The position numbers were made by a program, and so were the translations under genes. From positions 183,455-247,454 of the forward strand of contig NZ_UPPP01000083.1 in NCBI RefSeq assembly GCF_900476375.1: DNA of 64,000 bases, given 5' to 3'. The first letter of the stretch is position 1. Every line of letters starts with the position of its first letter. The stretch is from Allolucifera butyrica. Lineage in GTDB: Bacteria > Bacillota > Negativicutes > Sporomusales > UPPP01. This document shows, piece by piece, positions 26,391-35,537 of the stretch. The notes under the pieces are model-generated. The model was not told where the DNA came from. It searched no databases and saw nothing but the letters and a program-made list of their open reading frames with translations.

Positions 26391-27629
26391 TCACCTAAAA
26401 AATGAGATTGGATGGATAACATGGTCGTCCCTGGGATTTAATCCGGTTAACTTTCGATCCTGTAACATTCCGCAGCGCTGAATACTGTATTGACCAAAAC
26501 GGGTACGAATACTGTCAACGGCCTGCTCCACACTCTCCCATTCGATCTTATTGTCTTCGAATAAATCAACCTGAATATTACCGTCCGCAGTTACTAAATC
26601 CGCCCCACGAACGCCTAAGCTGCGGATTGGTCTCTCCCAACGGTAATTAGCAGCAAAAAGTTCTATGGCTTTCCGCGCAATTTCTCCGGATACGAAGGTC
26701 GGTTCGGATAAATTCTCCTGTTTTTCAAAAGAAAAAAGTTCCGCATTCCGCACGCTGATTGCTACAGTCTTGCATTTTAACCCATGCATTCTTAGTCGCG
26801 CAGCAACACTTTCAGCCAGTACATAAATGATTAATTTTACATCCTCATTATTAACCAGGTCTCTGACTGCAGTAGTGCTGTTACCTACAGATTTAATAAC
26901 GCTTTCCTCGCCTAGTTTACGCACCGGCGCCAAATCAAGACCATTGGCAAAGCTCCAGAGAGTTTCGCCCCAAATCCCGAGCATTAACCGCAAATTCTTA
27001 ACATCACATTTTGCAAGATCTCCAATCGTAAAGATTGTCCGGTTATTCAGTTTCCGCCTGGTTGACCGGCCAACATACAGCAATTCGCCAACCGGCAACG
27101 TCCATACCTTTTCTTGAAAATTTGCTTCCGTTATTACGGTGGTTGCATCCGGCTTTCTCATGTCGCTGCCGAGTTTGGCAAATATTTTATTCCACGATAC
27201 CCCCACGGATCCGGTAAGTCCGAGCTCATCTTTAAATCGCTGACGAATCGTATTGGCAATTGTTTCGCCATCACCAAAGAGATGGATTGATCCTGTCACA
27301 TCCAACCATGATTCATCAATTCCAAACGGTTCAATCTGGTCGGTATAGTCTGCATAAATTTTTCTGGCCAGTCTGGAAAATCGCAGATATTTCCGGAAGT
27401 CTGACGGCACAACAACCAAGTCCGGACACTTTTGCTTTGCTTCCCAAATCACCTCTCCTGTTTTGATTCCGAGTTTTTTTGCTGGATAGTTTTTTGCAAG
27501 TACAATCCCATGACGCGCTTCAACGTCCCCACTGACAACAACCGGCTTATCTCCGATTTCTGGTCGATACAGGCACTCTACACTGGCATAGAAATTGTTC
27601 AAATCAACATGAAGGATCGTACGCTTCAT
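26391..27629 (-). CDS. dinB: Y-family DNA polymerase IV (DinB-like)
   Basis: Error-prone translesion polymerase of 412 residues. Motifs: HVDLNNFYASVECLYRPEIG (metal-binding Asp and steric gate), RHGIVLAKNYPAKKLGI, DQIEPFGIDESWLDVTGS (catalytic DE), GVSWNKIFAKLGSDMRKPD, then the thumb and little-finger domains. The ATG follows GGAGATAT. The upstream region has a sigma-A promoter with an SOS-type box. The first 40-50 codons and the promoter recur as a decayed copy near 53.3 kb. Confidence 0.94.
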   Translation of the reverse strand: MKRTILHVDLNNFYASVECLYRPEIGDKPVVVSGDVEARHGIVLAKNYPAKKLGIKTGEVIWEAKQKCPDLVVVPSDFRKYLRFSRLARKIYADYTDQIEPFGIDESWLDVTGSIHLFGDGETIANTIRQRFKDELGLTGSVGVSWNKIFAKLGSDMRKPDATTVITEANFQEKVWTLPVGELLYVGRSTRRKLNNRTIFTIGDLAKCDVKNLRLMLGIWGETLWSFANGLDLAPVRKLGEESVIKSVGNSTTAVRDLVNNEDVKLIIYVLAESVAARLRMHGLKCKTVAISVRNAELFSFEKQENLSEPTFVSGEIARKAIELFAANYRWERPIRSLGVRGADLVTADGNIQVDLFEDNKIEWESVEQAVDSIRTRFGQYSIQRCGMLQDRKLTGLNPRDDHVIHPISFFR

Positions 27630-27649
27630 ATATCTCCTTTCCGAGACCA

Positions 27650-27699
27650 GAACATGTGTTTGTACTTTTAATTATAGAGTCCTAAAAGCAGGAAATCAA
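27650..27699 (-). promoter_or_regulatory. dinB promoter with SOS (LexA-type) box
   Basis: Minus strand: -35 TTGATT, 17-base spacer, -10 TATAAT (27671-27676), then AAACACATGTTC at the transcription start. This reads GAACATGTGTTT on the plus strand, one mismatch from the Firmicute LexA core GAACNNNNGTTC. Repression by LexA at this site is inferred. Confidence 0.7.
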
Positions 27700-27822
27700 G
27701 GCATGCTGCATAGGTATATACTGGTAAATGAAATATACAGGCCCCTATAGGTTAATCACATTCTGTAAAGTAGGTCATAGAATGTACTAAGACCCATAAA
27801 ATAGCAAGAGGTGACATACAGA

Positions 27823-28284
27823 ATGTATTATGAAGAAAGTGAATGCTGCGATCCTAAAGCGATTGATTACGCTCTTTGCCTTATCCTTGAAGCTCTGGGC
27901 GATGAAGCCAGTGACCGGGCTTTTTATCAGTGCTTGCTAGAAATTGCGCCAGACTGCGAGCAGCAAAATATCATTAAGTCGATTCGAAACGATGAAATTA
28001 AGCATTTTAAAATGTTTTGCATGATTTATCAGGAGTTAACCTGTGAGGAACCTATGCCGCACCAGAAACAGGAATTTGAGGAGCCGGAAAACTACTGCGC
28101 AGCTATTCAAAAAGCTATTTTTGGCGAACTGAGTGCCGTGGAACTTTATAGAAAAATAATGTTTGGACTCTGTTCTCAAAGGCATAAAGACATGTTGTTC
28201 GAGATCATAACCGACGAACTCAAACATTCTGGCAAGTGGAATTTCCTTTATACAAAAAATTGCTGTAGCTGCGACTGTAAATAA
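27823..28284 (+). CDS. Ferritin-like domain protein
   Basis: A 153-residue acidic, four-helix-type protein starting MYYEESECCDPKAIDYALCL. Two helices carry ferritin-like metal ligands: E...IRNDEIKHFKMFCMIYQE and IFGELSAVELYRK ... ITDELKHSGKWNFLY, i.e. ExxH pairs in each half. A cysteine-rich end (NCCSCDCK) may bind metal. The ATG is placed after AAGAGGTGA; an earlier GTG lies within that site. Similar proteins are found near spore or rubrerythrin genes; the exact function is unknown. Confidence 0.75.
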   Translation: MYYEESECCDPKAIDYALCLILEALGDEASDRAFYQCLLEIAPDCEQQNIIKSIRNDEIKHFKMFCMIYQELTCEEPMPHQKQEFEEPENYCAAIQKAIFGELSAVELYRKIMFGLCSQRHKDMLFEIITDELKHSGKWNFLYTKNCCSCDCK

Positions 28285-28331
28285 TGGTATAGACTTTATT
28301 GTACAGGCAGTTACATGGCATCGTTTCGATG

Positions 28332-28356
28332 GCCGCCTATTTAGGCGGCTTTATTT
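28332..28356 (+). terminator. Terminator after the ferritin-like gene
   Basis: GCCGCCTA / TAGGCGGC stem followed by TTTATTTATTT, 47 bases after the stop. Confidence 0.8.
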
Positions 28357-28434
28357 ATTTCTCGCCTTTAATTATAGATTCATATTTTCCTGCCTTCTTG
28401 GACACTTCCACTTGGCCTGATCATATAAAAGTAA

Positions 28435-28457
28435 AGGCCCTCGCCGTGAGAGGGCCT
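28435..28457 (-). terminator. Terminator after the YjcZ-like peptide gene
   Basis: AGGCCCTC / GAGGGCCT stem followed on the minus strand by TTACTTTTA, 25 bases after the small gene. Confidence 0.65.
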
Positions 28458-28481
28458 AATAGGGAGGCAATTAACCTTATC

Positions 28482-28592
28482 TTAACAAATGCTGCTTGAA
28501 CTTGATGAGAAACTATTGTCGTCGAAGCAGAAAAATAGTAACAAAATGATTATGATAATTATAATCCACCAGCTACCGCGACCGAAACCCAT
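28482..28592 (-). CDS. Small YjcZ-like hydrophobic peptide (36 aa)
   Basis: A 36-codon gene with a GGGGGAAT ribosome site. The product MGFGRGSWWIIIIIIILLLF, then FCFDDNSFSSSSSSIC, has a Gly-rich start, a run of Ile/Leu forming one transmembrane helix, and a Ser-rich tail ending in Cys. This resembles the YjcZ/YjcZ-like spore-associated peptides of Firmicutes in size and design, but the family call is by appearance only. Confidence 0.6.
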   Translation of the reverse strand: MGFGRGSWWIIIIIIILLLFFCFDDNSFSSSSSSIC

Positions 28593-28712
28593 AAGAATTC
28601 CCCCTTCAAAGAAATAATTAACCCTATATATCTTATGTCAAAAGATAAACGTTGGTTACTATTCCCCCCACCATGATATATTGACCGCTCTAAAAGTGCC
28701 CACATAAATAAA

Positions 28713-28790
28713 ACGCCCATAACCTACTAAAAATGTAAGTTACGGGCGTTCATAATGATGGAAGTATCCTGCTAAATATAGTACCGTATT
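28713..28790 (-). repeat. 3'-end repeat copy A with terminator hairpin
   Basis: Directly follows the hydrolase gene on the minus strand. It contains ACGCCC-TAACTTAC / GTAGGTTATGGGCGT, a long stem followed by TTTTATTTATG, plus the flanking block AGGATACTTCCATC. Other copies are at 38404, 39272, 45886, 46705 and 48046. Confidence 0.75.
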
Positions 28791-28796
28791 TTTAGC

Positions 28797-29672
28797 CTAT
28801 GTATTATGCAATAAAAAGTCCAAGACTTCGGCGTTTAATTTATTGTGAAAGCTTTCGCGATCAAAGCCGCATGGATCCTGCGAGGGCGGAAACATTACTT
28901 TAGTCATAAATTCCGGAAATGGGCTTAGAAAGGAGAAATGCCCAGCATTTTTAATAACTCTATGCTGAATTTTCGTCTTGTCAGGAACCCCTTCTAAAAT
29001 AATCCGGGCATGAAAACTTGGCGTATATTCGTCTTTTTCGCCAGTAAGCATCAAAATGGGAATGTTAACCCCACTCAACGCTCCTTGGGCCATAAACCAG
29101 ACCGACGCTGGTGCCAGCAGAACCAATGCTCTGACCCGACAATCAGGTATTACACTAATCAAATGAGGCTGATGGTCTGACGACTCATTAGGACGCGAAA
29201 TTGGTACACCTCCTACCAATGCCAGCGCAGTGTAACCACCCATAGAATGACCTATTATTGCAACAGAGTCAGGCTTCACAAATCTCGCGAATTTCCTACT
29301 ATCGTAAAACCAATTAATAGCTGTCCGGATGTGCCTTGGTCTATTGGTCAGATTTTCAACCGTGTTAACCAACGTGTTATTGCTTCGATTGTTAAACGGG
29401 TGCTCAGGCATGCCAACAATAAAACCATTGCGAGCAAGGTGATGAGCAAGGGTCCGATACAGTAAATGCGACCCGCCGCTGCCGTGAGATATTAATATCA
29501 AAGGAAATACGCCCTCTTTTGGCTCGGCATCTTTCGCAATATCCACACTGTATGGCCCGAGTCTTTCTGTTTTTCCAGGCGTGAATGTCGGAAAAAAGAC
29601 AGTCATCGGAAACAGCACACCACTCTGCTCATCGGCAAGCTCAACCGAACAGTAACCAACAAAAGTATCCAT
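28797..29672 (-). CDS. Alpha/beta hydrolase (dienelactone hydrolase / PAF-acetylhydrolase-like)
   Basis: A 291-residue hydrolase starting MDTFVGYCSVELADEQSGV. It has ISHGSGGSHLLYRTLAHHLA (oxyanion region), the nucleophile elbow AIIGHSMGGYTALALVG, an acid in LMLTGEKDEYTPSF and a His in IKNAGHFSFLSPFP. No signal peptide is seen. The ATG follows GGGAGGAAAT. The substrate is unknown. Confidence 0.85.
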   Translation of the reverse strand: MDTFVGYCSVELADEQSGVLFPMTVFFPTFTPGKTERLGPYSVDIAKDAEPKEGVFPLILISHGSGGSHLLYRTLAHHLARNGFIVGMPEHPFNNRSNNTLVNTVENLTNRPRHIRTAINWFYDSRKFARFVKPDSVAIIGHSMGGYTALALVGGVPISRPNESSDHQPHLISVIPDCRVRALVLLAPASVWFMAQGALSGVNIPILMLTGEKDEYTPSFHARIILEGVPDKTKIQHRVIKNAGHFSFLSPFPEFMTKVMFPPSQDPCGFDRESFHNKLNAEVLDFLLHNT

Positions 29673-29814
29673 ATTTCCTCCCAAGTATCTTACTTTGCAA
29701 TTATAAACGACCTAGTAACTTAGTATTTCACGATGTACATTGAGTGGTGCACTGGACCATATTCTGAAGGAGTTAAAGAGAAGAAACTGGTGTTACGTAG
29801 TCCAGAAAGCAATC

Positions 29815-30639
29815 CTATAGAAATAATTCTGGTTCAGATCTTTTGGTTAGTTCTTCTTCCAGCTCATGCTGATGGTATAAGTACTCCGCATCTTCGTAGT
29901 ATTTAGCGTTGACAGGGCATTTTTTGATACAAGCTCCACATTTAATACAAGTGCCGGTAATCTCATTTACATTTTTATAATTGATAGATCCCATAGGACA
30001 GACATCGGCACATATTTTGCAATCGTTACAGTCTGCGCTTGTCAAAGGTTTTACTTTACGAATATCAACCGGATTTCCTTCGCGGTCTCGGGGCCTATAA
30101 TATCCTCTGTATGGATTGGGAACTCCCTTTACATGAATTGGAGGAAAAATAGAAAAATCGACGGCTTCCAGCTTTTCGGCTATTTTCACAGCAAAGGTTT
30201 GTGCAACTAATATATCGGCTTCATCCGGTCTATCCTTGGCAAGAATTTTGGAAAATGAATGTTCACCAATGAATGCACCGGCCGCGATTGTGTGAAATCC
30301 AGCTTTCTCCAAAATATCTCTTAATTCGATTAAAGCATCATCATAGTTCCGGTTGCCATACAATACGACCGGAACAGCAACAGCACCATTACCTTCTATA
30401 GTTTCCAAGAATTTCAGTAAGACATTGGGTACACGCCCTGCATATACCGGTGTGCCGAAGATTACTAAATCACCGGCAGTAAATCCTAAAATACCATTTC
30501 TCGCATCAGGCAAGGTGAAATCAAAATTATCTCGTTCAACACCTATATTTTCCCCAATTTTATTTGCAATTTCAGTCACAATCTTCTGAGTGGTTCCTGT
30601 TGCACTGAAATAAGCAGCCCAGACTTTCTTAATATTCAT
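29815..30639 (-). CDS. EFR1 family protein (flavodoxin domain plus two 4Fe-4S clusters)
   Basis: A 274-residue redox protein. The N-terminal flavodoxin-like domain (about 1-165) has YFSATGTTQKIVTEIANKIG and FGTPVYAGRVPN for FMN binding. The C-terminal ferredoxin domain has CNDCKICADVCPMG and CIKCGACIKKCPVNA, each a CxxCxxCxxxCP cluster motif. Family members are widespread in anaerobes and presumably move electrons between FMN and iron-sulfur partners; no partner gene is adjacent. Confidence 0.92.
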   Translation of the reverse strand: MNIKKVWAAYFSATGTTQKIVTEIANKIGENIGVERDNFDFTLPDARNGILGFTAGDLVIFGTPVYAGRVPNVLLKFLETIEGNGAVAVPVVLYGNRNYDDALIELRDILEKAGFHTIAAGAFIGEHSFSKILAKDRPDEADILVAQTFAVKIAEKLEAVDFSIFPPIHVKGVPNPYRGYYRPRDREGNPVDIRKVKPLTSADCNDCKICADVCPMGSINYKNVNEITGTCIKCGACIKKCPVNAKYYEDAEYLYHQHELEEELTKRSEPELFL

Positions 30640-30915
30640 AACGCATTTCCCCCTGCTCTATTCTTAAGAAAAGTACCTATTAGCCGAAGCAATTAATAAC
30701 ACCTGCAGTAAACCGGGTAATATCAAAACTCAGCTTTTGGTATGGGTTATTAGTTGTTCTTCCATTCTGGAACATTTGTGATTTAGAGAGTGATTGGATT
30801 AATGACCTACTTCATTATCCGTTCGTAAAATATTGGATAAATAGTTATAGAATCCTTCCAAAAGATTGTCAGCAGTATACCTATTTGAGGATAAAATAGC
30901 AGATATTTGAAATAG

Positions 30916-31317
30916 TCATCGAATGTATCGAGTTAATCTTTCCGAAAGTGAACCCGTATGTAATTCAAAAAGATGATTGTCAAAATCATAAAAATACAAT
31001 GACTGTCCTTCACCTTCAATTCTTGGCCGAGAAGGCCTAATTTCCATGCCTAGAGCTTGTATTCCAGCTTTGTAATCCTCGAAGTTCTCATCGCGGATCT
31101 TAAATGCAACATGATTATAGGTACGCTCAGATAATGGATCCCCTTCCATTATGCAAATCCACAGGCCATTAATTAGAAAATACTTTTCTCTGCTTAAAGA
31201 AAAAGTCTTATCTCCACTTGAATAGATTTCTTCGGCATCGAAAATAGCTGTAAAGAATTCTGATGCCCGCTCGAGATCTTTTACAATAAAAGTTAAGTGG
31301 CTTATACCCTCAATCAC
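30916..31317 (-). CDS. fosX: Fosfomycin resistance hydrolase FosX
   Basis: FosX opens the epoxide of fosfomycin with water using Mn2+. The 133-residue vicinal-oxygen-chelate protein has metal ligands in GISHLTFIVKDLERA (His), TYNHVAFKI (His) and FELHTGSL (Glu). Its segment EIYSSGDKTFSL, GLWICIMEGD and YFYDFDNHLFELH are nearly those of Listeria FosX as I remember it. The start is a GTG after AAAGGTG. It lies close to a C_GCAxxG_C_C gene, with no mobile element nearby, so it looks resident rather than recently acquired. Confidence 0.9.
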   Translation of the reverse strand: MIEGISHLTFIVKDLERASEFFTAIFDAEEIYSSGDKTFSLSREKYFLINGLWICIMEGDPLSERTYNHVAFKIRDENFEDYKAGIQALGMEIRPSRPRIEGEGQSLYFYDFDNHLFELHTGSLSERLTRYIR

Positions 31318-31336
31318 TTTTACTCACACCTTTAAA

Positions 31337-31801
31337 TCAATTTTCAACCGGCCTTGATAACTTTTCCAATTGAAGTAGTTCTTCTAATAGCTCAGCGGAA
31401 TTTCTAACATATTTTTCACAATGAGATTTTGCCATTTCTTTATTTCTAAACTGCTCTTGCCCTTCAGAAGTATTTAGATCACAACCGAGTAACTGTCCGC
31501 AGTTTAATGAACCATTAATGCTCCTAAACTTTTCAGCAAATTTCTGAATAAGTAAATAAGTCTCTTCTTTAACTTGCTTATCGGCACCCGGCGACTTGAT
31601 ACCGATTACCATAAAGGCGCCAGTTACCGCTCCGCAAGTTTCAGAAAGACGAGCCATTCCACCTCCAAACCCCCGTGCAATCCGAATGGCGTCATCTTGG
31701 TTGATACCAAAAAGCGGACCATAGGTTGACAGAATAGCTTGTGAACATGACAAACCATTTTTAAAGCTTGAGACTGCTTGATCAATTCGATCGCTTTTCA
31801 T
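31337..31801 (-). CDS. C_GCAxxG_C_C family protein
   Basis: A 154-residue protein of the cysteine-patterned family named for C...GCAxxG...C...C. Here it has LSCSQAILSTYGPLFG, ARGFGGGMARLSETCGAVTGAFMVIG, then CGQLLGCDLN and SHCEKYVRNSAELLEEL. Members are thought to be redox or metal-dependent proteins of anaerobes, but the function is not established. Twenty bases upstream of fosX on the same strand, so possibly co-transcribed. Confidence 0.85.
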   Translation of the reverse strand: MKSDRIDQAVSSFKNGLSCSQAILSTYGPLFGINQDDAIRIARGFGGGMARLSETCGAVTGAFMVIGIKSPGADKQVKEETYLLIQKFAEKFRSINGSLNCGQLLGCDLNTSEGQEQFRNKEMAKSHCEKYVRNSAELLEELLQLEKLSRPVEN

Positions 31802-31993
31802 CAGTAAATCCTCCCTAAGATCTTCAGATTCGCCCCAAGATTAGCTCTTAAAAATTTAATTAATTCTACAACTTCCATATTTATCCTGCAAAAAAGACCG
31901 CTTTAATGTGGTCAAGAGCTCGTAAAAAAAATAATTTTCAGTACTCTAAAGTTAAAATTTAACCGGCTTAAAACTGATAGTACGATAGTACCC

Positions 31994-32034
31994 GAAAAAA
32001 AAGGTCAGCGGATTTTCATCCGTTGACCTTTTTT
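31994..32034 (-). terminator. Terminator after the Skp/OmpH gene
   Basis: AAAAAGGTCAGCGG / CCGTTGACCTTTTT stem with T-run on either strand, 14 bases after the stop. Confidence 0.85.
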
Positions 32035-32047
32035 GTTTCCTGTAGCC

Positions 32048-32500
32048 TTATTTACCCTTAATCTTTTTCAATACGTCATCTGTTATATCCTCTCCACCAT
32101 AAACAACTTGACTCTTATCCAAGACGATGGTTAAGCCCTTAGCGTCAGCTACTTCTTTTACAGCAGCGTTTATTTTATCATGAATAGCTCCGAAAATTTC
32201 CTCTTGTTTTTGTTGTAGACCTTGTTGAAGCTGTTGATAATAGGATTGTTTTTCCTGGTCATTCATTTTAGCTGATTTGGCGTTAAAGTCGTCTTGCGCT
32301 TGTTTTGCCGCTGCTTTATACTTTTCCTGGGCTTGCGCCATGTCAGGATGCTGTTGGACCAGAAGTTGGTAGTTTACCACACCGATGGGAGTCATTGCGG
32401 CGGCATAGGTTGTACTAGGCTGGGCAATGATTACTATACTGAATAGAAAAAATAGGGTGACGAAGATATTTCTTACTTGGTTGATGTTAATCTTAAGCAT
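32048..32500 (-). CDS. OmpH/Skp family periplasmic chaperone
   Basis: A 150-residue exported protein: a signal peptide (about 1-33, ending TTYAAAM), then GVVNYQLLVQQHPDMAQAQE, a long charged coiled coil, and AKGLTIVLDKSQVVYGGEDI typical of the Skp C-terminus. Skp-type chaperones guard outer-membrane proteins in transit, so this gene supports an organism with an outer membrane (Negativicutes among Firmicutes). It is a stand-alone gene here rather than in the bamA-lpxD cluster. Confidence 0.88.
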   Translation of the reverse strand: MLKININQVRNIFVTLFFLFSIVIIAQPSTTYAAAMTPIGVVNYQLLVQQHPDMAQAQEKYKAAAKQAQDDFNAKSAKMNDQEKQSYYQQLQQGLQQKQEEIFGAIHDKINAAVKEVADAKGLTIVLDKSQVVYGGEDITDDVLKKIKGK

Positions 32501-32602
32501 TGGTCATTCCTCTTTTCATTAAGATAATAGTTATACGATTTTTTAAGAAAGAACGCTTTTAAGCGCTTCTTTCAATAAAAATTCCCCCCTCTCATTATCT
32601 AA

Positions 32603-32767
32603 ATGAATCCGTTATCTCGTTTGGCTTTTATTTTACACCTAAAATGTAACAACATTATTACAGCTATAGCAAAAATTAAAGAATTACAGACCAGACAACC
32701 GGACAAAGAGGATTTAATAGATTATGAAAAAAACCAAAATCAGAACGTTAAAGAAGGCATTATATAA
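32603..32767 (+). CDS. Possible small protein (54 aa)
   Basis: Reading frame MNPLSRLAFILHLKCN followed by an acidic/basic helix IAKIKELQTRQPDKEDLIDY. A terminator immediately follows on the same strand, which supports transcription. No ribosome-binding site is visible and I recognise no family; it could be a fragment. Confidence 0.3.
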   Translation: MNPLSRLAFILHLKCNNIITAIAKIKELQTRQPDKEDLIDYEKNQNQNVKEGII

Positions 32768-32797
32768 AAAACACGGCTTAATGCCGTGTTTTATTAT
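32766..32797 (+). terminator. Plus-strand terminator
   Basis: AAACACGGC / GCCGTGTTT stem followed by TATTATTTC. A near-identical element ends the gene at 37015-37563. Confidence 0.7.
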
Positions 32798-32869
32798 TTC
32801 GGGTCGGATTAACGTATTGAAAAAACAAGCGTGTTAACACAAACGTTATTTGACCAGCTCCTTTCCGCA

Positions 32870-33598
32870 TTACCTTAATCCTATAGAAATTTGCCCAAGT
32901 ACCTCTCCGACATTGGCCTGAATTAAAAGATTAGCTCTCTCATCAGTAGGTGTTGGAGCTCGGTTAATTATAATCAAGTTATTGCCGCGATAATAATCAA
33001 TCAGTCCGGCCGCAGGATAAACTACTAAAGAAGTTCCTGCAACAATAAGTACGTCGGCTTTTGATATAAATGATCTAGCCTGCTGCATTGTACCGTTATC
33101 CAACCCCTCTTCATACAGAACCACATCCGGTTTTACGGTTCCGCCACAAGAACAAGTTGGTATTCCCGAACTTTTTATAATAAACTCTTCATCAAAAAAA
33201 GCTCCGCAGCGTTCGCAAAAATTCCCCTTTACTGAACCATGAAGTTCTAACACTGTCTTACTTCCCGCCATTTGATGCATTCCATCTATATTTTGCGTTA
33301 TTACTGCTTTCAATTTACCGGCCTTTTCAATTTCGGCCAGCTTATAATGCGCCTTATTCGGTTTGGCATTAGGAAAAATCAACTTATCTTTGTAAAAATC
33401 AAAGAATTCGGCTGTGTGCTCAACGTAAAATGTATGGCTTAACATCATTTCCGGCGGATAATGATATTGTTGATTGTACAGCCCATCAACACTTCGGAAA
33501 TCAGGTATTCCACTTTCAGTTGATACTCCCGCCCCACCGAAAAATACAATATTATCACTGTTTGAAATAATTTTTTGTAATTGTTCAATTTGCTTCAT
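32870..33598 (-). CDS. NAD-dependent protein deacetylase (Sir2 family)
   Basis: A 242-residue sirtuin with FFGGAGVSTESGIPDFRS, VITQNIDGMHQMAGS (catalytic His in GSKTVLELHGSV), a zinc site made of CERCG and CSCGG pairs, VLYEEGLD, and LIVAGTSLVVYPAAGLI. It removes acyl groups from lysine using NAD. The ATG chosen (MKQIEQLQK) has AAGGATT upstream; a longer frame would start 20 codons earlier without one. Confidence 0.94.
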   Translation of the reverse strand: MKQIEQLQKIISNSDNIVFFGGAGVSTESGIPDFRSVDGLYNQQYHYPPEMMLSHTFYVEHTAEFFDFYKDKLIFPNAKPNKAHYKLAEIEKAGKLKAVITQNIDGMHQMAGSKTVLELHGSVKGNFCERCGAFFDEEFIIKSSGIPTCSCGGTVKPDVVLYEEGLDNGTMQQARSFISKADVLIVAGTSLVVYPAAGLIDYYRGNNLIIINRAPTPTDERANLLIQANVGEVLGQISIGLR

Positions 33599-33952
33599 CT
33601 TAATCCTTCTTTCCAATAAACGATGCAAATCATACGAATATACCACAACCGTCTGCAATAATCAGTACGGGATTGATCTAGGAATTTCTTATACGTTCTA
33701 ACAAATTCCAGCAATAAATGGGGTATACTACCCCCTCCATTGCAAACTCTTACCTCAACGTCATTACCGACACCACGGTCAGTCCCTTGCCACTACTAGA
33801 CTCTTCCCTCTGCCTGGCCCAGGCGGTTGTCAAAATGTATTTACAGATTAGAAGCAGTCAGCAACTCTAGATCTACAGTCTCTTGCCCCAAAATCGTTTT
33901 GCCCTATCATTTCTTATCTGAAAAAGATTCTTAGCTCTTCCGTATCCTACTG

Positions 33953-35035
33953 CTATTGACTGCTCCACGGCCCTATAATTGGTGGTTCTCCTGCTCCACC
34001 ACCAGCCCCTATAGTATTCTTTATTGTCGTTTCACTATAGGTAAGCGTATACGATCCATGTAAGGTTATATCCTTTTGTGCATAAATAGCGCCTGAATTA
34101 AGCGTTCCACTGCCATACCAATCTATACTTCCATAGGAAACAAAAACCGCCCCGCCCAAATTAACGCTTCCATTCATTGTAATGTCACCATTTGCTACCA
34201 AATAACAGTTATTATTAAAGTTAATTCCCCCGCCTTGTAAATCAATTGTTCCATCTGCATAAATTGATGTATTAGAAAAATTTGTATTGGCCGCTATTGT
34301 TACATCACCATTTACAACAATTGTTTGATTATTATAATTGCCTGATAAAGTATAATTACCCTTCTTATCCGGGTTCACAGTCGTCTTCGGACGGTCCGAA
34401 TCAATGGTTGACGTCAAAACAGGAAAATCAGATAACCAGCTGATATCATTTTGATTAGGTAAAAGCGTTGAATTATTATCAGGTGCAAGGCTACCATTCG
34501 TATCGATACTACCTTTAGCAGCTATGTTACCATGTTGTGTATATGACCCTGACAAGCTTATATTTCCACCACTGTACATCAAATAGTTTGTTATCCCACC
34601 GGCGCCACCACCGCCAGTAGTAACGTTCACCGTAACCAATACAGTCTTTTTCGCTTTTCCCACTGTTCCAACCGACTGAATAACGTAAGTATTATTCGCA
34701 TTGAAAACCGGTGTAACCGGAGTTTTAGATGCATCCGCAGATTTATAAATAATTACATTGTACTTTTTTTGATTAGTTGGAAAATCGGTATCAAACTGCT
34801 GATCTTTATTAAGCCAAGTCCAATCTGTTCCTGTTTGATTAAACTCAACAATGGCCCTCTTTGCCCCACCTTCGGCTGCATATTCCGCTTCTATCACATC
34901 CCGATTATTGACTGCTGCACTAACAGTAGTATTTATCATCGGGCCTAGTCCAGCAATAATGATTGAAGCAAATAACATAACTATTATTGCAAGAACTGCT
35001 GTAAATCCGTTTTCATTTCTTAGCAAGTAAACCAC
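33953..35035 (-). CDS. PilX-type pilus protein with Gly/Asn-rich beta repeats
   Basis: A 360-residue protein with a hydrophobic N-terminus (LLRNENGFTAVLAIIVMLFA) like PilX/type IV pilin-associated proteins, including the ENGFTAV helix. Residues about 150-350 are a repetitive polar region with short turns such as SGGNISLSGSYTQHGNI, NGDVTIAANTNFSN and NGSVNLGGAVFVSYGS, suggesting a beta-solenoid. The pre-pilin Glu at +5 is absent or shifted. It is the last of three pilin-like genes. Confidence 0.7.
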   Translation of the reverse strand: MVYLLRNENGFTAVLAIIVMLFASIIIAGLGPMINTTVSAAVNNRDVIEAEYAAEGGAKRAIVEFNQTGTDWTWLNKDQQFDTDFPTNQKKYNVIIYKSADASKTPVTPVFNANNTYVIQSVGTVGKAKKTVLVTVNVTTGGGGAGGITNYLMYSGGNISLSGSYTQHGNIAAKGSIDTNGSLAPDNNSTLLPNQNDISWLSDFPVLTSTIDSDRPKTTVNPDKKGNYTLSGNYNNQTIVVNGDVTIAANTNFSNTSIYADGTIDLQGGGINFNNNCYLVANGDITMNGSVNLGGAVFVSYGSIDWYGSGTLNSGAIYAQKDITLHGSYTLTYSETTIKNTIGAGGGAGEPPIIGPWSSQ

Positions 35036-35038
35036 ATC

Positions 35039-35530
35039 CTACATGTCATTAAGAGTTACAACAGTATCAGATAATTGGACTAAAGGAAGATTGCTATTTT
35101 GCTGATTTTGCATAGTTAGAGTTATCTTAATTTCTTTCTTATTATTGCTGGTAAGTATCGGATCAAAATTAAATTCCTTTACCCGATCCACGCCCAATTC
35201 TTTAGTTATAGTATTATTTACAGCATAAATAATTGTATGGGCATTATTACCCGATCCAAGATAAATTTTACGATTTTCTGTCGTACCATTAACAGAAGTT
35301 GTATAATCAACTTCTGTATTGGTTAAATTCGTAATACTGGCAGCATTGCGTAATTCATTAGTTATTAAGTTTAAAATGTTTTGAGCATCCTGGGCATTAC
35401 TCCCTTGCTCATACGAATATTGATAAGACTTAACGATTGAGGCGAATAGGCTAATAATCCCAACGCTTATTAATACTGCCATTGCCGACCAAACAATAAA
35501 TTCAACTAAAGTAAATCCCTTATTATTCAT
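35039..35530 (-). CDS. Type IV pilus minor pilin, PilW-like
   Basis: A 163-residue pre-pilin starting MNNKGFTLVEFIVWSAMAVL: short leader, cleavage after Gly, Phe at +1 and Glu at +5, then the hydrophobic alpha-helix. The globular part is beta-rich and Asn/Thr-rich with no known motif. The start after AGGTG lies eight bases past the preceding gene's end. Probably assembles with its two neighbours into a pseudopilus tip. Confidence 0.8.
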   Translation of the reverse strand: MNNKGFTLVEFIVWSAMAVLISVGIISLFASIVKSYQYSYEQGSNAQDAQNILNLITNELRNAASITNLTNTEVDYTTSVNGTTENRKIYLGSGNNAHTIIYAVNNTITKELGVDRVKEFNFDPILTSNNKKEIKITLTMQNQQNSNLPLVQLSDTVVTLNDM

Positions 35531-35537
35531 ATAACAC

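Noticed and set aside
28299..28499. 66-codon plus-strand frame
   Set aside because: It runs through two terminator hairpins and is antisense to the YjcZ-like gene.
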